Positions 33,940 through 46,558 of a DNA stretch of 64,000 nucleotides are shown in pieces. Positions within the stretch are counted from its first letter, which is position 1. Each line of letters begins with the position of its first letter. The DNA is from Metallyticus violacea (taxonomy: Eukaryota; Arthropoda; Insecta; Mantodea; Metallyticidae): the NCBI GenBank assembly GCA_030762175.1, contig CM060831.1, forward strand, positions 79,391,001 to 79,455,000, read 5' to 3'. Position numbers and translations under genes: made by a program. The notes under the pieces were generated by a model, which did no database searches, was not told where the DNA came from, and worked only from the letters and a program-made list of their open reading frames with translations.

Positions 33940-35665
33940 TTAATGTTTGGGAGTTGATTCTTTGTCCAGTGGTACTCTTACCTTAGTGTAGTTATTTATC
34001 AGATGGTGTCTGTAAAATAACACAAACAGCAAGTCTTTCCCACCTACACTTTTACATGTGTTTTTGTCATGCAATGTGCCAAAATAAATACCATTCTGCA
34101 GGAAACCCAAAATCATCTTGGTGTAACGCAAGATTTAGGAGATTTTTTCTATTTTTATATTGTGCAGAGGATCCATCATAGAAAAGCATTTTTTTCTGGT
34201 GCATTATAGATGTTTGTTTCAAAAAACTCTAACAGATATTTTGAAAAAGGTGAACAGCTGTAGTGCCATGTTTCAGGCAATCTGAAATTATTATCAGATT
34301 TTCAACAGAGACTGTACTGTATAGTGCTTTTTTATAATATATTACAAAGGGACAAATGGTTGCCTGAACATGGGCCTAGTGGTATGACTGAATTTTATCT
34401 TGGATTATGAAAGAATAAGTTTTCAGCAAAGTCATAGAGCAAAAAGGGGCAAGGCTCTAAAGAACATTTCATATTACTTAGGAGCTTACTTTATTCAGAT
34501 CATATAAGCAAGTGAGGTAGTAAATCAACATGTTCCTCTAAGAGGCAGTTGTGAAATTCTTCTGTGGGTTTCACAATGGTGTCAAGCTGTGACTGGTCAC
34601 TTGTAAACCATTGATTCAATGAAATTTAACACATTTCTCTAAACCCTCTCTTATTTTTAATGGTTCAGGACATGCTTTAGATTTTCTGCAGAAACAATTT
34701 ATTTGCGAAGGCTTGCATACCATATTAGCCAAAATTTTTTTGGTAAATTGTAAGATACAAAGAAGGATTTTCCAGAAATTCACTTAAACTTTCTTCCAGC
34801 ATGAATTAGATTAGTGACGCAGACATATACAGCAAGTATTCCATTTGCTCCAGCTAGAAGCATTTCTTGTTCTAAGAGTTACAAATTTGGAGAATCATAC
34901 TTTCAGATGAGGGTTATAATATCTAAATGTGCATTTATTTATTTATTTATTTATTCATTCATTAAGATTTCCCAGAACTAATCTCTTCTGCTCATAAACT
35001 TTCCTTCCTAATTATTTGATTGTGAAGTAATCTTTCATGCCAGGCATTATTCAACTGATCTCATCAGAACAGTAGAATTCTGTAACTTTATTGGCAACAG
35101 ATATAGATAAGGGTTTTCCTTGTTTTGAATTTGCCAAAGGCAAAATTCCCCTTTCTTTTATCAGTTCTTTGGCTTTCCAAATTATGTGCTCAGAAGTTGC
35201 AGGAATTTTATTTATGCTCTGACTATAGACAGTAATGTCAAGAACATTTTTTCACTTTTCACCAAATTTTTAAAATTTTCATGATGCTTAATAAAAATTT
35301 CCAATTCAGAATTTGATGAATGCCTTGGCCTCTTATCATCAATATCAAAAACTTTCTCTTAAGACCTTTTCAACATTTAACTTTGAATCAACATACTAGA
35401 AGTCATCACTAGTCATTCGCTATAACATCCTCCATCACACTTTCAGGGGCGTCATATAGTATCTTAATTTCTTAGTGGCACATATCGCACACATTTTGTT
35501 CCTTTTTTAAATTAGGAAATACATGGTACATCCATTGTATAACCCTTCTTAAATTTTTCCTACAGTTATGTATAATTTCCTGATTTCCCAAAGGTATTGC
35601 AGCAAACGTGTAACTTATTATATCTGACAAAGCTGCCACATAAATACATTGCACTGTAAGCATTC
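33940..35665 (-). pseudogene. Decayed protein-coding repeat, family not identified
   Basis: Minus-strand translation shows protein-like pieces, such as PLGNQEIIHNCRKNLRRVIQ and VFPNLKKEQNVCDMC at 35472-35663, with more fragments down to about 34000, all broken by stops. A Cys pair (CDMC) suggests a small zinc-binding domain. It could be the N-terminal part of the relic at 27955-32870 or a separate transposon; I cannot decide. Confidence 0.3.
34937..34964. repeat. (ATTT)n microsatellite
   Basis: ATTTATTTATTTATTTATTC tract. Similar tracts in this window mark minus-strand LINE tails (compare 18245), but no LINE coding was identified next to this one. Confidence 0.8.
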
Positions 35666-36239
35666 ACATATTCAGGGCTCAATATGAACTGTGAGTCACA
35701 GTGGCCTGCCAGCTCGCCATGGGTGATCAGACAAGAATGAACATGCATATGATGCAAAATGGGTTTGATTTAAGTGCTACATACAAACAATTTATACATT
35801 ATTTTTTTTTACTGTTCTCAAAGGCATCTCAAAATAAAACTGGACAGATGAGAATGCACTGTAACATATATTTTCCACAAAATAATAGCCTGCATTTTTA
35901 GATACTCAAGGTGAAAATGTGAATCATGTGATCAACATGCTTATTTTATTATAAACCTATTTTTAATGAAAAAAATCTTTCTTTAGCTTTTATGTTAAGC
36001 TGTCTTTAAGATTATACTTCAATTAGAAGCAAGGCTATGAATTATTTTTTGTTGACCTCGTTTGGAATATTTTTGCATTTTTTTCTCATGTTGGCAGCCT
36101 TGCTGTATGAATATCATGTATAACTGAGAACTGAACTTTTAATGTAATTAATTATATAATGTTCCTTACCATCCTATCAAATTTCATGAAAATGTGAGGC
36201 AACTAGGTTATAAAGTTATTTTTTTTGTTGTGATTTGAT

Positions 36240-37460
36240 ATGGAGCGTCTATTGCTAGTCATCTCAGTCCAGTTTCCCTGTTGCTTTCCCCAGTAACCAT
36301 TTTGTTTTTTGGCTTTTTAACACTCCTCTTCCATTTGGATTCCAAGCAATTGCTATCTGGGCTTATCTATGCTACATATCCTGCCCATTTACATTTCAAG
36401 TGCCTTGACATGATGTTGATTTTAGTTTGTTGGTTGCTAATCTTGTCCTTTAAAGTGCTGCTCAAGTTTATTTCTATTCTGCTTTGAAGACTTGTAACAT
36501 CTTAGTTTATTTTGAAGTAAGGTACCAGGTCTGGCATCTACATGTTATGTTAAGCTTTGCATGACATTCTTCTTTGTTCTTAGTCTGAAACGTATCTTCA
36601 AGATAAATTTAAACTCTAATATTTATTGCATGTCAGTCCAATGCTTGGTTCTGTTGCTGGATGAGATGATCTGGCCTAGATAAAATAAATATATATATAT
36701 ATATGTAACTCATATATATATATGTATATAATGTGTGTATGTCTCCTTGGCATATTCTAATTGGTTTCCATTTATAATTATTTGTGCTTCAGTGCAGTTT
36801 GCCATCATCTTTGTTTCTTGAGGAGTTCATTGATAGTCCAAGTTTTGTGCTGATTAGTTTTGCAACATTTTCTGTAACTCCTCCAGATTTTGCAATGAGT
36901 ATAATGTCATCTGCATCTCTGATGTTTGAGAGTCTTATTCTGTTCATGTTGATGCCCTCTCTATGTCAATTTAGTTTCCTGAATTGATTCTCTAAAACAC
37001 AATGATCATTGACTCTTTTGCTCAAAATTAGGTCCTTCATGTTCTCTTTTATTATACTATATTTGTTGTCAGATATGTTTAACAGTATTCATATAAGCTT
37101 GCTCTCTATATCTTGATCCTTAAATAATTGGAAGACATGATTTTCTTAAATGGAATGCTTCCTTGTAGTCAACAAAGGCTAGGTATAACTTAAATTCTGG
37201 CATTTTTTCTATAATTCGAACTGTTATCTGGAGATGATTTCATTATTTTACATCTGTGCAGAACCCTGTCTGTTTAAGAGGTGATTTTCATTCGTAATCC
37301 TTGTTAGCCTTCTTGAGATGTTCTTTAAAAATATTTACTAATGTCAGACCTCAAACTAATTAACTTGTAATTATTAACGTTAGTTATCTTTGGCACCTTT
37401 TTTGTACTGAAGTATTAGTAGTATTTCTATTTTTTTCTGTTGATAACCCAATGCACTGTG
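36240..37460 (-). mobile_element. LINE reverse transcriptase relic
   Basis: Minus-strand translation of about 36790-36990 gives IRLSNIRDADDIILIAKSGG with a catalytic ADD box, followed by KLGLSMN, the usual downstream helix. Further upstream (about 37150-37210), LAFVDYKEAF corresponds to the FVDYEKAFD motif. Frame breaks lie between these. The clade is not certain. A (TA)n tract lies at 36690-36730. Confidence 0.65.
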
Positions 37461-37599
37461 TTGTGATTTCATCTCAGCCCATTTTCAGGAAATAGTTGCA
37501 GACAGGCAGGACTTGAAGTTCATTGGGAATAAATGTATGGTGATGACCTAATGATACCACATTTCTTTGAAAATTATCTAATGGAAGCACATTACCTTA

Positions 37600-37880
37600 A
37601 TTTCTATGAAAACTGTCTTCCTCAGCTGCTGGACCATGTGCAACTGCTTGAAAGAATTAAGAATGTGGTTTCAACTTGATAGTACTCCACCACATGACTC
37701 CATAGTCATCCAGGAAAATAAGACAGATCACCAGATCTTATGCCACTTGACTTATCCCTATGGGGCATTTAATGCAAATTATATATACACTGGAATTGGA
37801 GAATCCTGATCACCTTTGGCAGTTGATCACTGAGGCCTCAAGATCTGTTCCTCATATGTTACATCATGGTAGATTATCAT
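37600..37880 (+). pseudogene. DDE transposase relic (Tc1/mariner superfamily)
   Basis: Broken plus-strand translation: a WFQLDSTPPH-type segment near 37665 (related to the W.QQDGAPPH motif with the second Asp) and, in another frame, SPDLMPLDLSLWG near 37735 (related to SPDLTPLDFFLWG, carrying the third Asp). No terminal repeats seen. Confidence 0.6.
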
Positions 37881-38079
37881 AAGCCATGCTGGTGCATCTT
37901 CACCAAAAGAAAAATAACAGAATTCTTGGTAATTTAAATTCTTTAATATCTGTACAATTTTCTAACATGCTATACATAGAAGATATTCAGAAGAAGAAAA
38001 AATGAATAGAGATTTGTGCTTGTTCTTTTACTTATCTAAAGTTTTATCTTTAAGTTATTTTTGTCATATTTTTTCTTGT

Positions 38080-39110
38080 TTAAGTAACCTTGTTTCATTT
38101 CTAGAAGTAAAAGAGGTAAATTGCAGGAAAATGGTGTCAGGAAGGGTTAGAAATTGATGTAGTTAATAAATTTGACTATTTAGGTACCACATTCCAGAGC
38201 AATCATTGTTGATTGGAGTGAATTAAAGAAAATAACAAAAGGAATATAACTTTGAAAGCTATCAATGTTTGCAGGTATAAAATTTCAGGAAGGCACATAA
38301 AGTGACGGGAGAGAGTATACTCGGCAGTAGTTGAGGCTAAAATGCTGTATGGAGTAGAAAGCTGAGGTATCGATGAGGGTTGGTTAAATGTGGAGTTGAT
38401 ACACGGAATTTTTGTAAACAAATTCTGGAACTGCCAAAACCTCCATTTAATGGGATTGCTCAGACAGAATTAGGAAGAGTAGGGAGCAAAAGAAAAATAA
38501 TGGCAAGAGTTTTAAAATATTGGTGTAGGTTAAAGAGTTTGCATGAACAAAATATTTTGAAACAATGTTTAAAGTGGCAAGAGAATGCAACATGGTGTAA
38601 TACTGGGTCAATAGTATTAAAGTTATGGAAAAAATTGGCTTGGAATTGACAGGAAGGGATAGGGAATTAAAAGAAAGAGATTTTTGGAAAAAAATTAAAA
38701 CTAAGAATTAAAGCTATTGTTAAACCCAGGAAATATTTAGTAGTTTTAATAATAAAAAGTCATTGAGGATTTATAGGGAATTAAAGAAAGAATGGGGTAA
38801 GGAAAAGTATGAGAAAATAGGGGACAGAATGGCGAGGTAAGGAATTGCATGAGCTAGAACAGGTGTAGTGAAATTGAAAGTTTTAAGAGGGGGTAGAGAG
38901 TGGAAGGAAAAATAATTAATGGTATACTATTCTCAATACGAAGAAATTAAAATAATGAGAGGAAAATTTAAGGATGGAGAAATGGGCCCATCTACCAAAA
39001 GAAATAGTAGGGAAAAAGATGTTGAATGTGAAATCAGTGAAGTTACCACGGAGAATGGGGCCTATTTAGGTAAAGTAAAAAGCGAATGGTTGAGGGGAAA
39101 TTAAGCTTTT
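38080..39110 (+). mobile_element. LINE C-terminal domain relic
   Basis: KFDYLGTTFQSN near 38170, then CKQILELPKPPFNG, TELGRVGSKRKIM and LKYWCRLKSL in the open frame at 38380-38649. The YLG.TF, FCKKILGLP and LKYWLRL series is typical of the thumb and C-terminal region of one arthropod LINE group. The RT active site is not present. Confidence 0.65.
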
Positions 39111-41217
39111 AGAAAATTAATTAAAATAGAAATGGACAGAGTATAGTGTACATATAAAAGTAGTTCTGGTTGCAAAATAACCAGTGTTGGAGCTTTCTGG
39201 GCAACTAGATTAATTAGCAACTCACAAGTGTGAGTATAATATACATGTAGTTAGGTGAGAAGTTGGTTCTTCCTGTTTCCTTTTTGGATTTAGAAATTAG
39301 TGTTTATAATTTAAAATGAATATAATAATATATGTAGCCGTACAGTCAGATTAAATGAATAGTGGGTAAATGTTATTAGGGCAGGAGTTCTAAATAAACT
39401 GCCTACATTTCAATGCTATTTTTAGGCAATATTCACTGATATTGTTTCACCTCCAAAACTATTGTCTTTCAGTGAATTGCAGTGTCATCAATGACAGAAA
39501 AAAATTTAAATCACCTGAAAATGTTCAAAATAAATGTAATGTTTCTATGCACTGCAAGCAGCTGTTAACTTGAAATGTGTCTTAACAACTAGGCTAGAAA
39601 AAATTGTTAAATCTGCAGATATACAAGCTACATCAGCTGACATCTAATTACATTCTAACAACATATATTCATGGATGATTACATTGGTGTTCTATTTAGC
39701 AAAAAATATTCAGAAGTGGGCTAAATTTTGGCATAACTGTGCATTGTGTCGCATGTAGCAAAATTAACATTCAAACAATACTGACGTGCCTTTTAAGTAA
39801 TAAAGTTGGCCCTGCACAAAGGGCCCATGTGCTCCAATATACTAGCCTATTCAAGGCCCACAGTCCCTAAAAAGATACTATGTCCTTCATATTGGCTGTT
39901 TTAATATCCTCCAGGTCTAAAAAGACAAATCCCAGAGTTATACAGATTGTGAGATGTTGGCTTTGGGTTCACTGATGAAGAAGTAACTTGACATCTTCAA
40001 AAGATCTTCCAATAAAGAATTTAAGTCCTATAAAAGCACCTGTTGCAGCCTTTCTTGAAATTAACAGTTACAGAACCTTAATCACAAAGGCTACCCAACC
40101 TCTCCAGCATTACCACACTTATACATTGCTTTTGAAGCCTTTAGTGCAGCCTGGCTATCACAGCATGCTGTAAATTTAGCTCTGAAACTAGGAAGGTGTT
40201 CTAAAATGTACAATGCACAGGCCAGAATGGCACACACCTCTGCCTGGAAAACTAGAAGTTTGCTAAGAGAGAAGAGGAATCTTGTAGAAGATCTCCTAGA
40301 CTCCAGCCTCCATCAGGAAGCAATCTGCAAACCACAAGGCCCCCATTCTTGAGTCTAATTCTCCCTGGTTGGCAAAATTACTAAAAATCTTCACCTTACA
40401 TGAAAGCAAGGACTCAGGTCTCCAATCTTGCTAGCTACAGAGCTGGACTCTTGAAGCCTGGTTAGTATAGAGGAATGGCCTTATGTAGATGCGAAACGAA
40501 CTGACCATTCATCCAACATCCAGGTGAGATACATTTCAGCACTCAGCATTTTTGAGCACATAAACTCAAAGGTGGAAGGCACAAAAGCACCTCCAAAGCA
40601 TAAAGCGAAAAAGTGGCCACTACACCTCTTATATCCATACAAACCAAATTCTGTGCACTATTAAACTTGCTGATTAAAGTCCCCTTCTCAGAGCCCAGCC
40701 ACCACATCTCTTATAACCATAAAGACCAAATGTGCACTATTAAGCTTGATCACGGCTTCTGTCTCATAGCCCAGCCCCAAACCAAGGAACCATCTTGTAC
40801 CAGTAGCCCTCCTTCAGGCCCAAAGAGACCTTTGAGCCTATATTCAACATGCTTGCCCCATTTTAGCCTGTGATAACTCCTAGCTACTTAGCTGAAGAAT
40901 ATCAATTTATTTTTCTTCCAAAGAAATAAGGCTCCCAATTATAATTAAGCTTCTTTTTCCAGATAAAAAGTATGAGATTGTCAGTATGAGTATGAGTCTT
41001 CTCAGAATTGCCTCACGACACCATCTCTCACATATGTAATGCATTTTGAATAAGGTTGCACATTATACTGGCAAAGTTACCTACTGGCTATAAAGGCATA
41101 TGTTATTCACATATCTTTGTGTGTAAACTCCATCAACATTGAGCATGTTGAGATCTTTACAAGGCACTAAATATTTTGCAATAGCATACCATTTTGAGGG
41201 GACCTCTTCTGCGCAGT

Positions 41218-42499
41218 TACAAGGGTAGGTTCATAAGTTTCTGGCCTAACCATTTTCTAGGTATGATAAAGACAAAAACTATATTTTACTTTTCAATATA
41301 GTTACTCTTTATTGCAATAAACTTCTCACATCTTGGAATTAACATTTCAATCCCCCCCCCCCCCAAATAGTCATGTTTGTCTGCAAAATGGGCTTAAACA
41401 GTATCCATCAGTTCATCACATTTAAATTTCCTTCCTCGAAGGTCCTTCTTGAGTTCTGAGAAGAAGAAATAGTCACTCGGAGCTAGATCTGAGCTGTAGG
41501 ATGAATGGTTGGCCTCCTTGAAGCCACATTTCTTCACAGCTTCCTCTGCAACAAGAGCTGTGTGCACAGGCGCATTGTTGTGAAGAAGAAGGCGCACACC
41601 ATCACTCAGCTTTCCTTACCTTTTCTCTTTGATTGAAGCATATAGTCTGTGCAGTAGGCCAGCATAGTACTCCCCATTTACTGTGGTGTTCCTCTCCTTG
41701 AAGTCAATGAAGAGTATTCCTTCTCAGTCCCAAAGGATTGTGGCCATGATCTTCTTGGTTGACTGAGAGACCTTGGCCTTTAGAGGCGGTGCTTTCGCAG
41801 GTTTACGCCACTCCACTGGTTCTCTTTTGGGCAAGGGATCATAGTTTAGGACCATAGTTTCATCTCCTGTAACAACGGTTTGTAGAACTTCTCTCTCTCG
41901 TTACCATGGCAGAGCTCCAAAAAGTCCAACAACAGATGACTTGTTGCTGCTTTTGGACTGAGGGAAGAAGTCTAGGCACCCATCTTGCACTAACCTTATT
42001 GACATTTAAATGTTCAAGAATAATTCAAAGGACTGTTGTTTTAAAAAGGCCCAACCTTGCTGCTATTTCTGTAACTTTGAGTCACCAGTCTTGCATAATA
42101 TCTCCTTCCACAAAAGCGATCAATGTTTTCAGGAGTGAGCACCTCCGAGGGCCGACCTGCATGCTCTTCATCTTCAATACTTTCTCGACTCATTCGAAAA
42201 AGTTTGACCCATTCTTTTACAGTAGTATATGAAGGGAATGCTTCCCCATATACATCATCCAATTACTGTTTAATTTCATTTGGAGTAATTCTTTCTTTTG
42301 TGAAGAACTTAATAACAGCTCGATACTCTTTGTGACCATGTCACAATCTTCTACATATAGTCTTCTTTATGCAACTATATCTGAACAACTGAATACAATG
42401 CAGTGGAAGTTACAGCTGCAATTCTTTCTTAACAGATAAGGCTTTTTGAAGGCAATAATCCTTATCGGTGAGTCCAAAACTTATAGATCTACCCTCATA
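41218..42499 (-). mobile_element. mariner transposon, 1278 bp, with TA target duplication
   Basis: Element 41220-42497 between TA dinucleotides. The terminal repeats start CAAGGGTAGGTTCATAAGTT and TGAGGGTAGATCTATAAGTT. The transposase is on the minus strand: N-terminal part at 42041-42262 (MDDVYGEAFPSYTTVKEWV, then HAGRPSE), and catalytic part at 41394-41597 (LLLHNNAPVHTA, YSSDLAPSDYFFF). The second catalytic Asp of HDNAPVH is Asn here, and the frame is broken in the middle, so it is inactive. Confidence 0.93.
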
Positions 42500-43446
42500 T
42501 TCTTAGCTCAAAATTGTTCAGTGAGACCAGTGCCTAACAGCCCTTTAGTGTGGCAATTATCCAGTTTGTGAGCATACCATACACAACTATTATCTTAAGA
42601 CCATCTCTAACACTGTCTATAGTTGTACAATTATAGAGCATTTCACTGTGTAGGAAAACAGCCATATCCAGCTACACTTTCCAGTCAAACAATGAGCTGG
42701 TGGAGTGCCACCCCATTAGACTTGACAGACTGGTAAGCGTGTTGATGGTTGTGCAGAGGTTGATAGACCATTACATAATTCCTTAGATAACTAGCCACCA
42801 GGCTTTCCAATGTCTTGAAAAGGTAGGAGGCAAGAATAATGGACTGAAAATCTTCTTGTTTGGTATTGGAACACTGGCCACCTCCTGCCAACCAGGCTGA
42901 GCCTGAAAAATGGGTCTCAAGCAACAGCACAAGCTTTCACCAAAGAGCCCAACCTGGACCTACAAGCCAGCTTCTGGGTCAACTTATAGTCTTTCCAGCT
43001 TTGTTGATCTCTTTGGGTCCTAAATCGGTTCCTTTTCCTCAGTCTTCCATAAGGAATTTAACCTGAATTTGCCTTTGACCCTCCTCTCTGCCAAAAAAGA
43101 CAGTTACCTTCATAAGAGATAATTACAAGTCAGTAAGATGAGCCATGCAGAGCTTCAAGTTCTCAATGCTGCCCAGACGTCCCCTCATAAGTTCATCCTG
43201 CCTGAAAAACTCCCTCAGACCTTTGAGGGTCCCTGTATGAGCAGACTTTAACGGAGCCCGCTAGCTCAAACATAATATGCCTCTGATCAGATAGTGTGAG
43301 TTCTAAAGAGACCCTTCAGTTTCTGATACCTTTTAGGCCTCTCTTCTGCAATTGCTGAAAGTTAGAGTATCCCCTACATTCATGATCTCAAGATCAGTTG
43401 AACTGATATAGTCAATAAGAGCCTCTCCCCTAGCATTCATGTTGGT

Positions 43447-44010
43447 GCTTCCTCAAATTTTGATTTGTTTTATTTACAGACATTATTTTAACATCTCAGG
43501 TCATCAGTGTCCCATTCAAATCAGGGCATGAAATGACCGACAAATTTTGATCAGAGGCCTCTTCTTTGAGGCTTGAGCTTCTTTTACTTTTGATTTGGTT
43601 TATTTATGACGCTCATTAACAACTCAGGTTATCGGCATCCCATTCAATTCAGGGTATGAACCAGCCGATAAATTTTGCCCTGAGTCCTCTTTTTTCAGGC
43701 TTGAGGTTCTTTAACATGCCAAAAATCTATGACATTGGATCCAAGGCTTTACTTCCCTTCTGAAGGAAGCCATACTTAGGACTTTTACACCTGAAATAAT
43801 CCATCGAGCCTGGCCGGAAATGAACCCGCAATCTTGAGTTTAGGAGGCAAGTATGGTTATCACGACCACAACTGAAGGTTGTTTTACATGCTGTAAACCT
43901 ACCACTCGGGACCCATGCTTAGGATTTTATGCCTGAAAAGATTCATCAACCCTGGCCAGGATTGAACTTGCCATTTTGAGTCTACTTACCCAAATGCTAT
44001 GTATGGTAGG
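43447..44010 (-). mobile_element. SINE split by another SINE
   Basis: The outer copy is in two parts: the 3' end at about 43460-43587 (minus strand; ends in AACATCTCAGG and the ATAAAACAAATC tail) and a degraded 5' part at about 43880-44010, with the GGCCAGG / B box region. The part in between is a more intact copy. Same tRNA-Gly-like family as 14019. Confidence 0.75.
43587..43872 (-). mobile_element. Inner SINE, full length
   Basis: Minus strand: head with a B-box-like GGGTTCATTTCC near 43825, family body, and a tail at TCATAAATAAACC (43597-43609). It interrupts an older copy of the same family. Confidence 0.8.
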
Positions 44011-44869
44011 CATTAGGGTCACACTCTGCACACATGCTGATTCCCTTATTCCTACAATAATTCACCAAATTCTTCAGCTTGGAGTGGCAAAGTGTCAAGC
44101 GCAAAGAAAAGATACTGAGCAGATTTCTTCATATCCTGGTATCACCCAAACATCATGAATACATGCTCTAGGCTTCTCACTGAAAGCACTCCTATACACT
44201 GAGTAACCAAATCCCATGGTTCTTGCATGAGGACCAAAGAGATTCCACTTTAAGGATATTTCAAATGAGTATCCTAGAGATCAGGTATGCTGTGTTGTAT
44301 CTGAATGAAAGTTAAAAAGTTAAAACAGAATGAATAGCTTCAGTCCTTCCTAGGCACACATTTACTCATCTGTTTGGCTTGTCCCAGCTCAATCAAAATG
44401 AAAGTATCCAGGTGAGCCCTACAGAAGACCTTCACTTGACTGGTAGAAGCAGAGGTCAATAATTGCCCACTAGAAGGCCCCACCTCTGGAGCCCAACTCT
44501 GAGCCTCAGCCAGCCTCTGCCTTCTCTGTCTCTTTTTCTCAGCACCAGACTGATTATTCATTTTTTATAATTTGAGGTTGCCAACTTCTACAATGAGTAC
44601 TCCTAAAATTAAAGAAGTTAAAGCTGCAGGTTCTCTGGTCAGAGCCCCTGCAGTGTCCATCTCAATAGTGCTCTCAGATGCCCCAAAGGAGCTCTCTGGA
44701 ATGGGAATGTCAGATTCTCTCTTTGTTCGAATTAGGCAGAGCCCAGCATAGATAAGTCTAAATACTTCGGGATGCATCACTTCCTTCCACACCTGGGAAA
44801 AGTAGCAAAGTCTCAGGCATTCATTGAAGATTCTAGAAAGGAGAACCTTGGGATGTAGCCATCAAATCC

Positions 44870-45890
44870 AGTATTTGGTCAACAATATCCTGCCAAGAAT
44901 GGCAGGATATTAAAATAATGAAATGCCAAGAAAATCTTAAATTTGGAATATACAGAAAGAATACACACGCAGATAATCACATCAAAGCTGACAGTTTTAA
45001 CCCCACAGCGCTCAAACATGCAGTAATTAACAGTTTAACACACCGGCTAGTTAACCTACAAATTAGCAAAGAAGAATATGTTAATGAATACTAACAAATA
45101 GAAGAAACAGCAGTTAAAAATAGTTTTTAAAAAAGTAACTAGAAAATAGAAAGGTGCGGAAATTCAAGAGACAAAAACATATCAAAGAAACCACAACACT
45201 TTCAGCAAGAAAAGATAAACTAATTTTTAAAAAATTCACACATTATCCATGGGCCACAAAAAATTTCAGAATATTCTTAAAGATTTTAATATCAGGTTGG
45301 CACCGATTAATAGATTTAATGTTAAAAATTTACTGATAGATAATGTTAATGACAGGATTCCACAAGAAGAAAAATCAGGTATTTACAAAATAAACTGTGC
45401 AGAATGTGAAAAAATCTACATTGGAAAAACAAAGAGAAACATAGGCCCACGGTTAAAGGAACATTTCAGGAACATAAAGTACAAGCAAATAGAGAAATCA
45501 GCAGTAGCATATCATTTTTGGACACAAAATCATGACATAATAAATAAAGCAAAATTATTAAAATCAGTACAAGGACCTACGGAATTAGCAACCTGGGAAA
45601 AAAATCTACATCTACAAATACAAATACAAAAACAGCATAATGAACTTCGACATTGCTGGGGATGAAAACATAAACTGCAAGTTTATCACACCGCCACCAG
45701 AGCAGAATGTACATTCCCACAGCTCAACAAATGATCCGACAGTTGAACTTTAGTCTGGCTGAAGATGGGAACTAAATGTTCTCGAAACCGGTTCCATACA
45801 TTTATGAAAAGTAAGTGAAGCTTTAAGAGTGTGTAGTTCAACTGAATCTTACAATGATATCAATTAATATGATTAGCTTCACTGTGCACG
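44870..45890 (+). mobile_element. Penelope-like element: RT C-terminus, GIY-YIG endonuclease, hammerhead terminus
   Basis: At 44940-45110 the plus strand encodes a PLE RT C-terminus (IYRKNTHADNHIKADSF, then LKHAVINSLTHRLVNL). The open frame 45249-45665 encodes the endonuclease: GIYKINCAECEKIYIGKTKR holds the GIY-YIG pair plus a Cys pair typical of PLE endonucleases, then RLKEHFRN with the catalytic-region Arg and KSAVAYHFW. One frameshift/stop region lies between RT and EN. After the stop comes a terminus with a hammerhead motif and the GTAAGTGAAGC block. 5'-truncated. Confidence 0.9.
45759..45795 (+). ncRNA. Hammerhead ribozyme motif, PLE terminus
   Basis: CTGAAGA (45759-45765), stem II GGGAAC / GTTCTC (6 bp with one G-U) around TAAAT, GAAA (45784-45787), palindromic ACCGGT as minimal stem III, triplet GTT. 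TGG before the core pairs with CCA after the cleavage point. The core bases are complete. Confidence 0.7.
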
Positions 45891-46336
45891 TTCCAATTTA
45901 CATTTAAGTAAATTACTGTAATTTCTGCAATCAAATCTACCAAATCTAATACATTTCTTGTTTACAGGCAATATTCTGATAAATATTTATACATATCCTG
46001 TCTGATAAACAATTAGCAGATATGTACTTTATATCAACAAACATATTTTTTATATATATAATATATATAATAAATGAAAATTAAAACTGATAACCTGGTC
46101 AGGTGATTAACATATGTAAAGTACTAGAATGTTCTAGTAATAAGATACCACTAACAAAAACACTATTTCAAGGTGTAAAGCTCTTCTACAGGTAGGAAGC
46201 ACAATATAAACATAATTCATAACTTATTACTAGAACATTCTAATTTTTTATATAAACTGATATTCACTTATTAGTAAAACACTTATGATCTGTTGAAATA
46301 ATTAATAAACAAATAAAAACACCTGATATTTAATAA

Positions 46337-46342
46337 TTTATT
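46337..46342 (-). terminator. Candidate DHRSX polyadenylation signal
   Basis: AATAAA on the minus strand, about 220 bases after the DHRSX stop codon. Several other AT-rich near-matches exist, so this is only the nearest good one. Confidence 0.35.
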
Positions 46343-46558
46343 TTTACTGTTGCTGATTATTTTGAAGAAGAGTAATGCAACAAATTTATATTTTGATACA
46401 CATCTTCCTAATATACACAATTATTATATATTCTTACTAAAAACTATAAATTTATACACAACATTTAACCATATTTGTTAATTAATTAAAAACAAAAATA
46501 TATTTCTGACACATGACATCTTACAATTTAAAAAAAAAAGTATGAACTCACAATCATA

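Larger units (their letters stand above)
39780..44830 (-). mobile_element. LINE with RNase H domain, interrupted by a mariner and nested SINEs
   Basis: Read on the minus strand from right to left: possible ORF1/endonuclease remnants at 44340-44792; RT N-terminal part at 42685-42930 (SIILASYLFKTLESLV, HNHQHAYQSVKSNG); TIDSVRDGLK and MLTNWIIATLK at about 42510-42640; then a mariner (41220-42497); a degraded YLGVI segment near 40930; and an RNase H core at about 40130-40260 (VFQAEVCAILACA and CCDSQAALKA, carrying the catalytic Glu and an Asp). Subtracting the mariner gives the spacing expected between RT and RNase H, so I read it as one element. Many stops. The outer ends are approximate. Confidence 0.7.

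Noticed and set aside
36690..36732. (TA)n tract as a structural or regulatory site
   Set aside because: A plain microsatellite; a similar one occurs at about 48690-48710.
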